Under the pieces are notes generated by a model, which was given only the letters and a program-made list of their open reading frames with translations, searched no databases and was not told the DNA's origin. Positions 45,637 to 55,228 of a stretch of 64,000 bases of DNA are shown piece after piece. Source of the stretch: JAWPMT01 sp965229785 (GTDB lineage: Bacteria > Bacteroidota > Bacteroidia > Cytophagales > Cyclobacteriaceae); contig CBDDJS010000001.1 in the NCBI GenBank assembly GCA_965229785.1, positions 6,882,001 to 6,946,000 on the forward strand, written 5' to 3'. How positions within the stretch are numbered: the first letter of the stretch is position 1; every line of letters starts with the position of its first letter. A program made the translations under genes and the position numbers.

Positions 45637-46410
45637 TCATGAGGCTGGCTTCATCGCCATGTAAATTACTTCATTTGGTAATGCAAAACGCGCAATCTCC
45701 TCGGGTTTAAGTTTTCCCAGGAGGTCCACTTCCGAAACCTCAAATCCGACCTTTCGGATCCTTTCAGGATAGTCTTGTCCGTAAATTCGCACATGATCAT
45801 CCTGCCCAAATGCCTTTTCTCTTTCTTTGGGGTCTGTGATTGCCGGATCTTCGTAAGTTTCACTTCTCCAGGGATGGAAAATAGGGATTTGCAAAATCGC
45901 CCATCCTCCTGGTCGCAGCACCCGAAGCATTTCGGTCATGGCGAGATGGTCGTCTCGTACGTGTTCCAGTACATGATTGCAAAAGATGACATCAAAACTA
46001 TCCGCCTCAAAGGGAATATCGTGAATATCCATTTTCACTTTGGCCAGCGGAGATTCAATATCTGCCGTGGTATAATCCAGATTCTTCAGTGCCTCGAAAC
46101 GATCAATATAACACAACTCGGGAGCCACGTGTAGCATTTTGAGAGGTGCTTCAAAAAATGACGTTTCTCGCTTCAGATATAACCAAAGTAGTCGGTGCCT
46201 TTCAAGGGCAAGACAAGAAGGGCATAAAGCGTTTTCTCGCGATTCGCGACCATAAGGAAGGAATTTCCTGAATTTCGATTCGCAAATAGGACACTCCACC
46301 TTGTTGCCACGATAAAAAAGTGACATGATACGCAGAACAAAGTGGCTGAAAAGCTGCAAATATTTCCTGGGTATGGTTCTTAGGGCCCAGCTGATAAGAC
46401 TTTTGATCAT
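45637..46410 (-). CDS. Class I SAM-dependent methyltransferase with N-terminal zinc-finger-like cysteines
   Basis: A 257-residue methyltransferase. Residues 40-70 hold two CxxC pairs (CPICESKF and CPSCLALERHR), probably a zinc-ribbon. Then KMLHVAPELCYIDRFEAL, VKMDIHDIPFEADSFDVIFC, NHVLEHVRDDHLAMTEM and LRVLRPGGWAILQIP form the methyltransferase domain. The N-terminus is basic and hydrophobic, so it may be peripheral to the membrane. A sugar or lipid substrate is likely but unproven. It is divergent from the small secreted protein at 46537. Confidence 0.82.
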   Translation of the reverse strand: MIKSLISWALRTIPRKYLQLFSHFVLRIMSLFYRGNKVECPICESKFRKFLPYGRESRENALCPSCLALERHRLLWLYLKRETSFFEAPLKMLHVAPELCYIDRFEALKNLDYTTADIESPLAKVKMDIHDIPFEADSFDVIFCNHVLEHVRDDHLAMTEMLRVLRPGGWAILQIPIFHPWRSETYEDPAITDPKEREKAFGQDDHVRIYGQDYPERIRKVGFEVSEVDLLGKLKPEEIARFALPNEVIYMAMKPAS

Positions 46411-46536
46411 GATTGTTTAAAATCCGCCTCAAATTTAAACGGTTATTGCACAGCCCACATCAGACTTTTGAATTGTGTATCATATCTTCGAATTTTGAAA
46501 AGCTTTAACTTAGGAGCTTAGGTAAACCCCGGATCG

Positions 46537-46965
46537 TTGAACAGGAACCGAGTTGTCATATTGGTGTTAGGTGTGTTGATGTTTTGCGCATTAGATGTAA
46601 GTGCACAACGCAATAAAGAAGAGACTATTCACGACTACATCCCGTCGGAGAATGTTGATCCCAAAAAGAAGTTCAAAAAGAAGTCTAACGCACCGAAAAC
46701 TAAAAAATACGCTCTTATCGTAAAGAATAAAACCGATGGCATTCTCTATGGCAATGCGTGTATGATTGAAAGTACACAACGAATGGGGTTCCAATATTCC
46801 ATACAGATTGATGGACTTCCCGGGAGTCTCGACCCCTGGAATCGCCGTTGGAAAAATGCCCTCGTTCATGCAAGATTGATCTTAACCAGAGGCCCGTGGT
46901 GGAAGCTGGTTCTCAAGAAGAGAGTCAAGGAATGCCGACAGAAAAGTGGGGATTTTGTAGGATAG
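46537..46965 (+). CDS. Hypothetical small basic secreted protein
   Basis: A 142-residue protein with a signal peptide (basic MNRNR, hydrophobic VVILVLGVLMFCALDVSAQ). The mature part is strongly basic (KKKFKKKSNAPKTKKY) and contains a conserved-looking block (NACMIESTQRMGFQYSIQ and WKNALVHARLILTRGPWWK). I recognise no family. The start is TTG at 46537; there is no in-frame ATG before the signal peptide. Its ribosome site and promoter are not evident; it faces the methyltransferase gene across 126 bp. Confidence 0.55.
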   Translation: MNRNRVVILVLGVLMFCALDVSAQRNKEETIHDYIPSENVDPKKKFKKKSNAPKTKKYALIVKNKTDGILYGNACMIESTQRMGFQYSIQIDGLPGSLDPWNRRWKNALVHARLILTRGPWWKLVLKKRVKECRQKSGDFVG

Positions 46966-47183
46966 TAGGCCATGATTTTTCTTTATAAAACCTTAGAATC
47001 CAGAAGGCCTGAGTTTTTGGTTTGAGTTTTTGGAGTCGCAATCGCACTTTGTTAATAGCTCACTCAATGCCCCCCAGAGCAATCTACAAATCGACCATTT
47101 GTGTGAAAAATCAATAACCCAATAACTAAAAACAAGCGATCATTGAAGGGACTAATGAATTTCTGTGGAGATGAAATTGATCG

Positions 47184-47690
47184 CTATGCGTAGGCCTTAG
47201 GTTCCAGGTACTTAAGCCAATCCTTTTGTAAGCGACCCGCACTGGATTTCAGGAATACGAGATAAGATGGTTTCACAGGTTTCTTGGCTAATTTCATGCC
47301 TACTTCCTCTGGAGTGAAATCTCCCTTTTTCGAATTGCAATGCCTGCAAGCCGTAACCAGATTGGTCCAACTGGATTTTCCACCTTTGGATTTAGGGATC
47401 AAATGATCAAGTGTTAGATCTTTCGGTGTACCGCAATACTGACACTGGTAGTTGTCACGTTTGAAAATGTTGAAACGCGTCAATACCACACCGCGATAAG
47501 GTACATGTCGATATTCGAGTATGCGAATGACCGATGGGTAAGGAAAACTTTGGGAAACGGAGCGAAGTGATTTGCCTTCTACGCGATCCAGCAACTCGGC
47601 CTTATTCAGGTAAATCAGTAAAAAGGCCCTTTGAAGAGAGCACAATGTCAATGGTGAATAATCCTGATTAAGTACGAGTACACTGTTCAT
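47184..47690 (-). CDS. HNH endonuclease
   Basis: A 168-residue HNH nuclease. The zinc-binding pairs CQYCG and CRHCN frame the catalytic LDHLIPKSKGGKSSWTNLVTA, with the His-Asn-His pattern intact. The N-terminal part (VLNQDYSPLTLCSLQRAFLL) matches the phage- and genome-resident group common in Bacteroidota. It overlaps the smpB stop as ATGA, so it is likely co-translated with SmpB. A housekeeping role is more likely than mobility here: no intron or intein is seen around it. Confidence 0.88.
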   Translation of the reverse strand: MNSVLVLNQDYSPLTLCSLQRAFLLIYLNKAELLDRVEGKSLRSVSQSFPYPSVIRILEYRHVPYRGVVLTRFNIFKRDNYQCQYCGTPKDLTLDHLIPKSKGGKSSWTNLVTACRHCNSKKGDFTPEEVGMKLAKKPVKPSYLVFLKSSAGRLQKDWLKYLEPKAYA

Positions 47691-48151
47691 CCCTGCAATT
47701 CTTTTATCGCCTTACTCTCTTCCTTTTTCTTGATCGACTCCCGCTTGTCGTAAAGTTTCTTACCTTTCGCCAGGGCCACTTCCAGTTTTGCAAGTCCACG
47801 ACTGTTGATGTACAGCTTGGTCGGAACGATGGTCAATCCTTTTTCCTGTGATTTGGTTTTCATCCGCTCCAACTCCCGGGCTTTCAGTAAAAGTTTCCGC
47901 TCCCTCAGGGGGTCATGATTATTATATGTCCCCTCAAGATAAATGGAAATGGTCATTCCTTTAGTGAAAAGCTCTTTTCCTTTGAAAAAGCAATAAGATT
48001 CTTGTAGACTCACTTTCCCTTCCCGGATAGATTTGATCTCACTTCCTGTCAGGACGATACCTGCTTCAAATGTCTCTACAAACTGATATTCGTAAGAGGC
48101 TTTTCTGTTACGAACAGAAATATTCTTTGAAAATCTTTCCGATTTTTTCAT
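47687..48151 (-). CDS. smpB: SsrA-binding protein SmpB
   Basis: A 154-residue RNA-binding protein that brings tmRNA to stalled ribosomes for trans-translation. Recognised by NISVRNRKASYEYQFVETFE, AGIVLTGSEIKSIREGKVSL, and LKARELERMKTKSQEKG, with the basic C-terminal tail (KKLYDKRESIKKKEE). Length is normal for the family. No tmRNA gene (ssrA) is visible in the window. It heads a two-gene operon with the HNH nuclease. Confidence 0.95.
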   Translation of the reverse strand: MKKSERFSKNISVRNRKASYEYQFVETFEAGIVLTGSEIKSIREGKVSLQESYCFFKGKELFTKGMTISIYLEGTYNNHDPLRERKLLLKARELERMKTKSQEKGLTIVPTKLYINSRGLAKLEVALAKGKKLYDKRESIKKKEESKAIKELQG

Positions 48152-48231
48152 TGAAATGACTTGTTTCTACGCCTTTAGATTATCTAGATGATGCAGCCAG
48201 GCATCTGTAAACAGAGAGCTGATCAAGACGA

Positions 48232-49233
48232 CTAAAAAGTCATCCTTGGTAGTGGACTCTCGCGAAGGCTATCAAACTTTCCCCCAATATATTTGTAATA
48301 TCCCGAGATTGCAATCATTGCCGCATTGTCTGTGCAATATTCTAACTTCGGTATGTACAACTGCCACTTGTTTTGATCCGCTACGATTTTGAGTTGTTGT
48401 TGCAAGCCCTGATTGGCAGAAACACCTCCTGCGATCGCAATTTCTTTGATCCCCGTTTCCTTTACCGCTTTCTTTAGTTTTTTGACTAGCATATTGATGA
48501 TCGTTTGCTGATAGGAAGCGCAAAGGTCATCCAGGTTTTGCGAAATGAACTGATCATTGGTTTTGATCTGATCCCTGAGAAAGTACAACAGACTGGTTTT
48601 TATCCCTGAAAATGAATAGTCCAGATCGGGCATGTCCGATTCTGCAAATTTGAAGCGGTTAGGATCCCCGGCTTTCGCATGTTTGTCAATCATCGGTCCT
48701 CCCGGATAAGGCAACCCTAGCAGTTTTGCCCCTTTGTCGAAAGCTTCGCCTGCAGCATCATCGCGCGTTTGTCCGATGACTGTCATTTCCTGGTGACTCG
48801 TCACTTTCACGATCTGTGTATGCCCGCCGCTGATGGTGAGGCATAGAAAAGGAAACTTCGGGGCCGGATCTTCAATGAAATGAGCCAACACATGAGCCAT
48901 CATGTGATTAACCGTGATGATTGGGATTTCAAGAGCAAATGCCATGGCCTTGGCGAAAGAACTGCCAACGAGCAAAGCGCCGAGCAAACCAGGTCCCTGG
49001 GTATAGGCAATAGCATCCAGGTCAGAAGCGTTTATTTTTGCAGTATTGAGTGCTTCATGGACCACAGGAATGATGTTGCGTTGATGTGCCCGGGAAGCCA
49101 GTTCAGGTACGACTCCTCCATATTGCTCGTGAATCGATTGGGTGGCGATTATATTATTGATTACTTTGCCATCGTGACAAATGGCTGCGGAGGTTTCGTC
49201 ACAAGAAGATTCGATGCCCAGTATAGTACCCAT
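48232..49233 (-). CDS. tsaD: tRNA N6-adenosine threonylcarbamoyltransferase TsaD
   Basis: A 333-residue ASKHA-fold enzyme that transfers threonylcarbamoyl to A37 of ANN-decoding tRNAs with TsaB and TsaE. Signatures: LGIESSCDETSAAI, HMMAHVLAHF (metal-binding histidines), LTISGGHTQIV, and late GGVSANQGLQ and DNAAMIAISGYY. Length is typical. It starts only 12 bp from the divergently read tamB-like gene. Confidence 0.96.
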   Translation of the reverse strand: MGTILGIESSCDETSAAICHDGKVINNIIATQSIHEQYGGVVPELASRAHQRNIIPVVHEALNTAKINASDLDAIAYTQGPGLLGALLVGSSFAKAMAFALEIPIITVNHMMAHVLAHFIEDPAPKFPFLCLTISGGHTQIVKVTSHQEMTVIGQTRDDAAGEAFDKGAKLLGLPYPGGPMIDKHAKAGDPNRFKFAESDMPDLDYSFSGIKTSLLYFLRDQIKTNDQFISQNLDDLCASYQQTIINMLVKKLKKAVKETGIKEIAIAGGVSANQGLQQQLKIVADQNKWQLYIPKLEYCTDNAAMIAISGYYKYIGGKFDSLRESPLPRMTF

Positions 49234-49245
49234 TGAGATTGGAAT

Positions 49246-52200
49246 GTGAAGGCAAAGTTGATAATATTTAGAGTAATAAAAGGAATTTACCGGTCCCTGC
49301 TCTGGACAATGCTATCCATTTTCATTCTGATCATGGTGGTTTTGCTGTTTTTGCAGGTTCCGGCGGCCAAACAATACCTTGCTCAGCAGGCCATGTCCAG
49401 GCTTTCTGAGTTAACCGATCATCGCGCTGAATTGGGGGAAGTGAGGATGTCCTGGCTGGATTATGCCAGCGGCAAAGATTTCCGACTTTACGATTTTAAA
49501 GACTCGCTGATGATTTCAGCAGAGGAAGTGAGCATCAATTTTGACCTGCTACATGCATTTGACCAGGAGAGTATTCATTTGGACGATATCATCCTTGAAG
49601 GGATCCAGGTATATCTAACGAAGTATAATGACAGCACTTCCATCAATCTCGTTACCTTCCTCAATCAAATAAAATCCAACAAAGAAAAGGATACAGGCAA
49701 GCCTACGCCGCCTATCTACATCGGAAATATTGAGCTTGCTGATGTCACCTTGAACTATAATGATGCCAGGGCCGAGCCTAAGACTGATGGGCGCCTTGAT
49801 TTAGGTCATATCGCTTTCAATGTTGATGAGGGGTACTTTCACGATCTTTCGGTTGATTCCAGTACCATCCATTTTCGATTGCTTTCGTTTCAGGGGAAAG
49901 ACCAAAATTCGGGTTTGATCATCGAGGACCTCACGTCGGATATTTTCATTGACCCTCAACACATTGTCCTTTCTGATCTGGAATTGGTCACACCTCACAG
50001 TCTCATTAAGGATTCAGTGGCTTTGTCCTTCAATGAATTTGGGAATTTGGGACAATTCGCAGATAGTGTTCAGATGGATATCAATCTGGTGGATGCGGAT
50101 ATTGGGCTGGGAGATCTCAGGTTTTTTGCGGACCTGGACCAGCGATTCGACTCACTTATACACGTTACGTCCCGCCTGGAAGGAACGCTTTCAAGCCTGT
50201 TTGTTCCTAACCTCGATGTTTCTCTGTCTTCCGGTACACGCCTCGCAGGCAATGCCCAATTCATTGGATTACCTGATATCAACAACACTTTCGTTGACCT
50301 CAATGTGTCTTCGGGAATGTTGAAGTCCAGTGATATTAAGCGAATGCTTGGAAAGTATAGTTTCCGTGATGACATACGAATTCGAGGCAACTTTCTGGGA
50401 TTTGTCAAAGATTTTGTAGCCAGCGCCAAGTTCAATACACCTCATGGTAATGTGGTTACAGATATTAATTTCAAGATACCTAATCTCCTGAAAGACGCCA
50501 AGTACTCCGGACAATTGACCCTCGAAGGTTTCGATTTGGGAAGAGCAGCACAGAATGACCTTATCGGTACGCTGGACCTTCAGGGTAAAATTGAAGGAGC
50601 TGGGATAAGGAAAGAAAATGCAGATTTTTTTGTTGATGCCAAGGCACAAAACCTGATCCTCAACGAATATTCTTATGATAGCCTCGAAATCAAAGGAAAC
50701 TTCGCTTCACGATTTTTTAAAGGAGATTTTTCAATAAAAGACCCTAATTGTAGAATCGGAGGGTTGGCAATTTTGGATTACACTTCAGATACAGAGCGCC
50801 TATTTGCGCAGGCTAAGGTTGATACCCTTCATTTACAAGAATTGAATTTCAGCAAGGAAAAGCTCAACTTCCATACCTCTGTATCTGTCAATGTCAAGAA
50901 CCTCAATCTCGATGAAGTCACCGGAAGCGTGGAGTTTAGAAATGCCACGATAGAAAACCAGTACGGTACCAAAACGCTGCATAGCCTTAAGCTGGATGCC
51001 TCTGCATTAGGAGATCAGCGTAAATACGTTCTGGAGTCTCCGGAACTCAAAGGTGATTTTTCAGGCAGATTTGTGCCCACAGTACTACTGGAAGACCTGC
51101 CCAGGGTAATTGAGTCCTATTACGAATTGCTGACCAATGACAGGAGTGGAGAGTTTTATTTAGCCGAAGATCATTCTTTCGATAGCCTGCAATCCTATGA
51201 GTGGGATGTCAAACTGGACGTAGTGGAGATCAATTCGCTGCTTAAGCTTTTTAACCTTCCGATAGAACTATCGGACAATTCTTTTGTGGAAGCTTCTTTC
51301 AGGAAGAGCAAAAACGTCAACCTCTCCATGTATGCCGAGATGGATACGATTATCATCAAAGGAAACGAACTCTATAACAATGTGATAGATGTCAATGCTT
51401 CCAGAGACGTAAACTCTCCCGATGTTCTGGCAATCATCCAACTGACTTCTTCGGATCAGGATTGGACCTTTACCAATCCTACTTCGAAATTGTCGGTGGA
51501 ATCTACATGGTTCAATAATGAAATCGAGTCTCAAATTAAATTGACGGAACCCGTCCTCAAAGACAAGGTGGTTTTAAACTCAGAAGTTACTTACTTCCCG
51601 GATTCCATCATGATGAAGATCAAACCGTCAAACATCGATGTACTTGGTAACCGATGGCAGGTTAATCCAGAAAATCGAATTCGTTGGGAAAAAGAGCAAT
51701 TGCATCTGGTCAAATTGGGATTTAGCAGTGGAGATCAGTCTTTTGAGATTGGTGGCGAGACCTCTAATGTTTCTGCGACCTATATGGATTTCAAATTCAA
51801 AAACTTTGAATTGGAGAACCTCGACCCTTTCACTTCCAAGGACCTAAGTGGCCAGCTTAATGCCGAGGGGATTATCACCCGTACATTAAAAGACTCACTC
51901 GTGAAAGTGGCCAGTCAGGTCAGTATTGCGGATATGGCTGTTGATAACTTGGAGATGGGCGATTTGGAAGGCTTTTCCAGATGGGATGCCAAGCAGGAAG
52001 CTGTTTTTTTGGATTTCAAAATTCTTACGCAGGGCATTAACACAGTAGAATTGAGCGGAAGGTACAGACCCAATGCTAAGTTTCAGCAATTGGACCTGGA
52101 ATTGGATTTTGATAAAGCGGCAATCAATATGGCGGAACCATTTGTGGAGACTTTATTCAGTGATATGGATGGTTCTATTTCCGGCAAGTTGAATATCGGA

Positions 52201-53757
52201 GGTAAGCCGAGTAATCCTACCTTCTACGGTTCGGGCACCATCGATCAGGGGAGAGCCTTGTTCAACTACACGAAGACGGAATATACATTTGACGGGCGGA
52301 TAGATTTTGATTCCTATGAGATTGCTTTTAGAGGGTTGAATATCACTGATGGACTTAATGGCCGTGGAAAGTTGTTTGGCAGCATTTATCATGATCAATT
52401 ACAAGACATGCAAATGGATTTCAATGCCAGTTTCCATAAACTACAGATGCTCAATACCACAGCAGTAGACAGTGATGTCTATTATGGTCGTGCGTATGGT
52501 ACGGGATCGCTTAAATTGAGCGGGCCGATCAGTCAGTTGACCCTCAATGCCGAAATTAAGTCGGAACCTGGTACGCGTATATTTTTCCCACTGGAGTCCA
52601 GTGCCAGTGTGCAACAAGAGGACTTCATCACTTTTGTGAACCCTAACGAAGCGCCTGATCCTGAAGTAGTCGTCAAACGCCAGACCAAGTCTACAGGGAT
52701 GTCCATTCAAATGGACCTGAACGTTACACCAGACGCTTACGCTGAGATGATTTTTGATGCACAATCCGGAGATATTCTAAGAGGCAGGGCACAGGGAAGT
52801 TTACAATTCAAAATGGACCCGAACGGGGAATTTAGCCTCTTGGGTGGCCTGGAGATTGCACAGGGGGCCTATAACTTTACTGTGCCTGGTATCAACAAAG
52901 AATTTGAACTGGAAAGAGGAGGGACCATTAGTTGGGTGGGCGATCCTTATCAGGGGATCATAGACCTTAAGGCATCCTATCGGCAGTTAGCCACACTGAG
53001 TCAGTGGGACCCCAGTATTACCAATACCACAAAAATTCCTTTTCTGGTGGTTCTGGGATTGAAAGGCAGCATGCTTAAACCTGAGATTTCATTCCAGATT
53101 GAAACGGCCGACGATGTGACTGTATTGCCCGGTGAAGATGGTCAGGGTCTGAGAAGATTCTTGATCACCACCAATGATCGGGAGGATGAGCTTAACCGAC
53201 AGGTATTTAGTTTGCTCATGTTGAGGAAATTGTCACCTCAGAACAGTTTTGTAGTAGGCGGAGTAGGACGTGGTATATCAGGAAGTGTGAGTGAATTGCT
53301 CGCCAATCAACTCAGTTATTGGCTTAGCCAGTCTAACGAAAACCTTGAAGTTGATATTGACCTGGCCGGCCTGGATCAGGATGCTTTTAACACTTTTCAA
53401 TACCGACTGGCCTATACCTTTCTGGATGGCCGATTGAGGGTAAGCGGAGGCAGTAGCTTCAATAATCAGGTGACCGGTACTACCACCAACTTAGGAGATG
53501 GAAATAATAACCTGATCGGTAATTGGGCGGTGGAATATTTACTTTCCCCGGATGGCAGATGGCGCGCAAAATTCTTTAGTAAGTCTGCCCAGAACCTCAC
53601 AGCTAATTCAGAAAATAACCAACAGACGGGTATCAGTTTCCAATACATCCGTTCATTCGATCAGTTTCAGCAGTTGATCAAGAAAAGCAGAGATGACGAA
53701 GAGCCGGCGATTCAGGTTCCGCCTGCTGCAAATCGTACTTCTGCTAAAGCAAACTAG
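49246..53757 (+). CDS. tamB: TamB-like translocation/assembly module protein (DUF490)
   Basis: A 1503-residue inner-membrane-anchored periplasmic protein. One N-terminal helix (about residues 17-37) is followed by a long beta-rich body with repeated blocks of about 80-100 residues, as in the bridge-like TamB/AsmA group that moves lipids or outer-membrane proteins. The C-terminal DUF490 region (about 1140-1480) is recognisable by FKMDPNGEFSLLGGLEIAQG, then FSLLMLRKLSPQNSF and LEVDIDL. GTG at 49246 is used; TTG at 49258 or ATG at 49309 are alternatives. Bacteroidota versions often lack a TamA partner nearby, as here. It is divergent from tsaD with a 12-bp gap. Confidence 0.88.
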   Translation: MKAKLIIFRVIKGIYRSLLWTMLSIFILIMVVLLFLQVPAAKQYLAQQAMSRLSELTDHRAELGEVRMSWLDYASGKDFRLYDFKDSLMISAEEVSINFDLLHAFDQESIHLDDIILEGIQVYLTKYNDSTSINLVTFLNQIKSNKEKDTGKPTPPIYIGNIELADVTLNYNDARAEPKTDGRLDLGHIAFNVDEGYFHDLSVDSSTIHFRLLSFQGKDQNSGLIIEDLTSDIFIDPQHIVLSDLELVTPHSLIKDSVALSFNEFGNLGQFADSVQMDINLVDADIGLGDLRFFADLDQRFDSLIHVTSRLEGTLSSLFVPNLDVSLSSGTRLAGNAQFIGLPDINNTFVDLNVSSGMLKSSDIKRMLGKYSFRDDIRIRGNFLGFVKDFVASAKFNTPHGNVVTDINFKIPNLLKDAKYSGQLTLEGFDLGRAAQNDLIGTLDLQGKIEGAGIRKENADFFVDAKAQNLILNEYSYDSLEIKGNFASRFFKGDFSIKDPNCRIGGLAILDYTSDTERLFAQAKVDTLHLQELNFSKEKLNFHTSVSVNVKNLNLDEVTGSVEFRNATIENQYGTKTLHSLKLDASALGDQRKYVLESPELKGDFSGRFVPTVLLEDLPRVIESYYELLTNDRSGEFYLAEDHSFDSLQSYEWDVKLDVVEINSLLKLFNLPIELSDNSFVEASFRKSKNVNLSMYAEMDTIIIKGNELYNNVIDVNASRDVNSPDVLAIIQLTSSDQDWTFTNPTSKLSVESTWFNNEIESQIKLTEPVLKDKVVLNSEVTYFPDSIMMKIKPSNIDVLGNRWQVNPENRIRWEKEQLHLVKLGFSSGDQSFEIGGETSNVSATYMDFKFKNFELENLDPFTSKDLSGQLNAEGIITRTLKDSLVKVASQVSIADMAVDNLEMGDLEGFSRWDAKQEAVFLDFKILTQGINTVELSGRYRPNAKFQQLDLELDFDKAAINMAEPFVETLFSDMDGSISGKLNIGGKPSNPTFYGSGTIDQGRALFNYTKTEYTFDGRIDFDSYEIAFRGLNITDGLNGRGKLFGSIYHDQLQDMQMDFNASFHKLQMLNTTAVDSDVYYGRAYGTGSLKLSGPISQLTLNAEIKSEPGTRIFFPLESSASVQQEDFITFVNPNEAPDPEVVVKRQTKSTGMSIQMDLNVTPDAYAEMIFDAQSGDILRGRAQGSLQFKMDPNGEFSLLGGLEIAQGAYNFTVPGINKEFELERGGTISWVGDPYQGIIDLKASYRQLATLSQWDPSITNTTKIPFLVVLGLKGSMLKPEISFQIETADDVTVLPGEDGQGLRRFLITTNDREDELNRQVFSLLMLRKLSPQNSFVVGGVGRGISGSVSELLANQLSYWLSQSNENLEVDIDLAGLDQDAFNTFQYRLAYTFLDGRLRVSGGSSFNNQVTGTTTNLGDGNNNLIGNWAVEYLLSPDGRWRAKFFSKSAQNLTANSENNQQTGISFQYIRSFDQFQQLIKKSRDDEEPAIQVPPAANRTSAKAN

Positions 53758-53769
53758 CAGGATAGTTTC

Positions 53770-55167
53770 TTATAAAATGGTCAAAATCCAGCTTTTGATA
53801 AATTCCAAAGCTCTGGGAGAGAAGGTCACTTCGTTTGATTGATAGGCTGCAGGAGAACCATTCACAGCGTCCTGAAAGATGTGATTGATGTCCTTGAATT
53901 TCCTCAAAGTATATTGATCGTTTCCAGCCAACGACAGGTTTTTGGCTATGGCGGCCAGGTTTTTGTCCGGATTAACAAAAGGGTCGTTGTTTCCATGAAG
54001 TGCCAGAAAAGGGCAGGTGATTTGTTGTAATACTTTGCCGGCATCATGTTGAACCTGATAACGATACCATGGAGATGAAAACAACTCAATTTGTTGTTCA
54101 GCGGAGGGTGGAATGAGAAACAAACCCTTATCCTGAACTGGCTCATTCGTTTGAAGGATCTCTCTCAATTTTTTCTTTACCACCTCCCTGTCCTGTGCTT
54201 CTTCTAATACTTGAAACATTCTTATGGTCCCTGCTCTTAGGCTGGCTAGCGCTGATTTTTCAATAGCTCCAAGTGCCCCAATGGCATCTATTTGATCTAG
54301 AATGACTTCCGACCCGTGTATGCCTATACCTCCCAAAGTGACGATAAACGCGGTATTGCATCCGTAGGTAGTTGCAAGGGGAGCAACCAAAGTGCCTTCA
54401 CTGTTGCCTATGAATCCGACTTTGGCAGGATCGATGGCTGACTCGGAACTTAGCCACTCAAATGCTGCTTTTGCGTCCATGGCAAAGTTGTGAAGTGTCG
54501 AGGAATAGAGATCTCCTTCTGACTGACCTACTCCTCTATCATCAGATCGGAGCACGGCAATGCCATTACGAGTTAGGAAATCTGCCAAAACCATAAAAGG
54601 TTTGTGTTGTGGGCTGCCAAAAGACATGTCCCGGTCATTGGGTCCGGCTACGCTCAGGAGTATAGCTGCCGGAAATGGGCCTGCACCTCTTGGAATGGTC
54701 AACGTGCCGGCCAATTTGGTTTGATCTTCTTTGTTTTCATAAAGAACCTCCTTTACCTCATATGGGAAAGGTGTGCTCGGTGTTTGTTTCCGCTTTTTTA
54801 TTTCGATGGTTGTATTTCGATCCGTTCTTTCAAAATTCAGAGGCACCTGATAGCCAGCCTGGAACCAGTGACCTTCCAGTGTATCCGCTACCAGATTTCC
54901 TTCCCACTGTCCGCCGGCAAGTGGTACTACAAATTGCAATTTGTTCCCTTCGATGGTTATCGGATTGATGATAAGATCGGTCAGTTGCTGTGATTGGCTA
55001 CTTAGAGAACCTTTCCATTGCTCACCATCTTCAGTTAAGGATAAAGAGATCATAATATCCATCTCCTTTGCCCCAAATATCAAGGTACCTTCCCAGTTTC
55101 CTTCAAAAGTTTGCGCATATAAATAACTGTTGAGGAAGATCAGTAGAATAACCGGTATTGACTTCAT
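53770..55167 (-). CDS. Secreted alpha/beta hydrolase
   Basis: A 465-residue protein with a signal peptide (MKSIPVILLIFLNSYLYAQ). Residues 20-125 look like a beta-rich lipocalin-type domain (FEGNWEGTLIFGAKEMD); then an alpha/beta-hydrolase fold has oxyanion-type VAGPNDRD, nucleophile elbow GNSEGTLVAP, acid DPFVNPDKN and histidine DINHIFQD. Probably an esterase or acyl-peptidase-type enzyme with unknown substrate, exported to the periplasm. It is convergent with the tamB-like gene (12 bp between stops). Confidence 0.82.
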   Translation of the reverse strand: MKSIPVILLIFLNSYLYAQTFEGNWEGTLIFGAKEMDIMISLSLTEDGEQWKGSLSSQSQQLTDLIINPITIEGNKLQFVVPLAGGQWEGNLVADTLEGHWFQAGYQVPLNFERTDRNTTIEIKKRKQTPSTPFPYEVKEVLYENKEDQTKLAGTLTIPRGAGPFPAAILLSVAGPNDRDMSFGSPQHKPFMVLADFLTRNGIAVLRSDDRGVGQSEGDLYSSTLHNFAMDAKAAFEWLSSESAIDPAKVGFIGNSEGTLVAPLATTYGCNTAFIVTLGGIGIHGSEVILDQIDAIGALGAIEKSALASLRAGTIRMFQVLEEAQDREVVKKKLREILQTNEPVQDKGLFLIPPSAEQQIELFSSPWYRYQVQHDAGKVLQQITCPFLALHGNNDPFVNPDKNLAAIAKNLSLAGNDQYTLRKFKDINHIFQDAVNGSPAAYQSNEVTFSPRALEFIKSWILTIL

Positions 55168-55228
55168 TTTTTACTTGCAAAGCAAGCTTGCAGAAACAGC
55201 CATATCGTCCGAAAACGTGTTTCCGAAC

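Noticed and set aside
47184..47690. HNH nuclease considered as a homing or intron-encoded element
   Set aside because: It is coupled to smpB by an ATGA overlap and has no intron or intein around it, so a resident gene is more likely.
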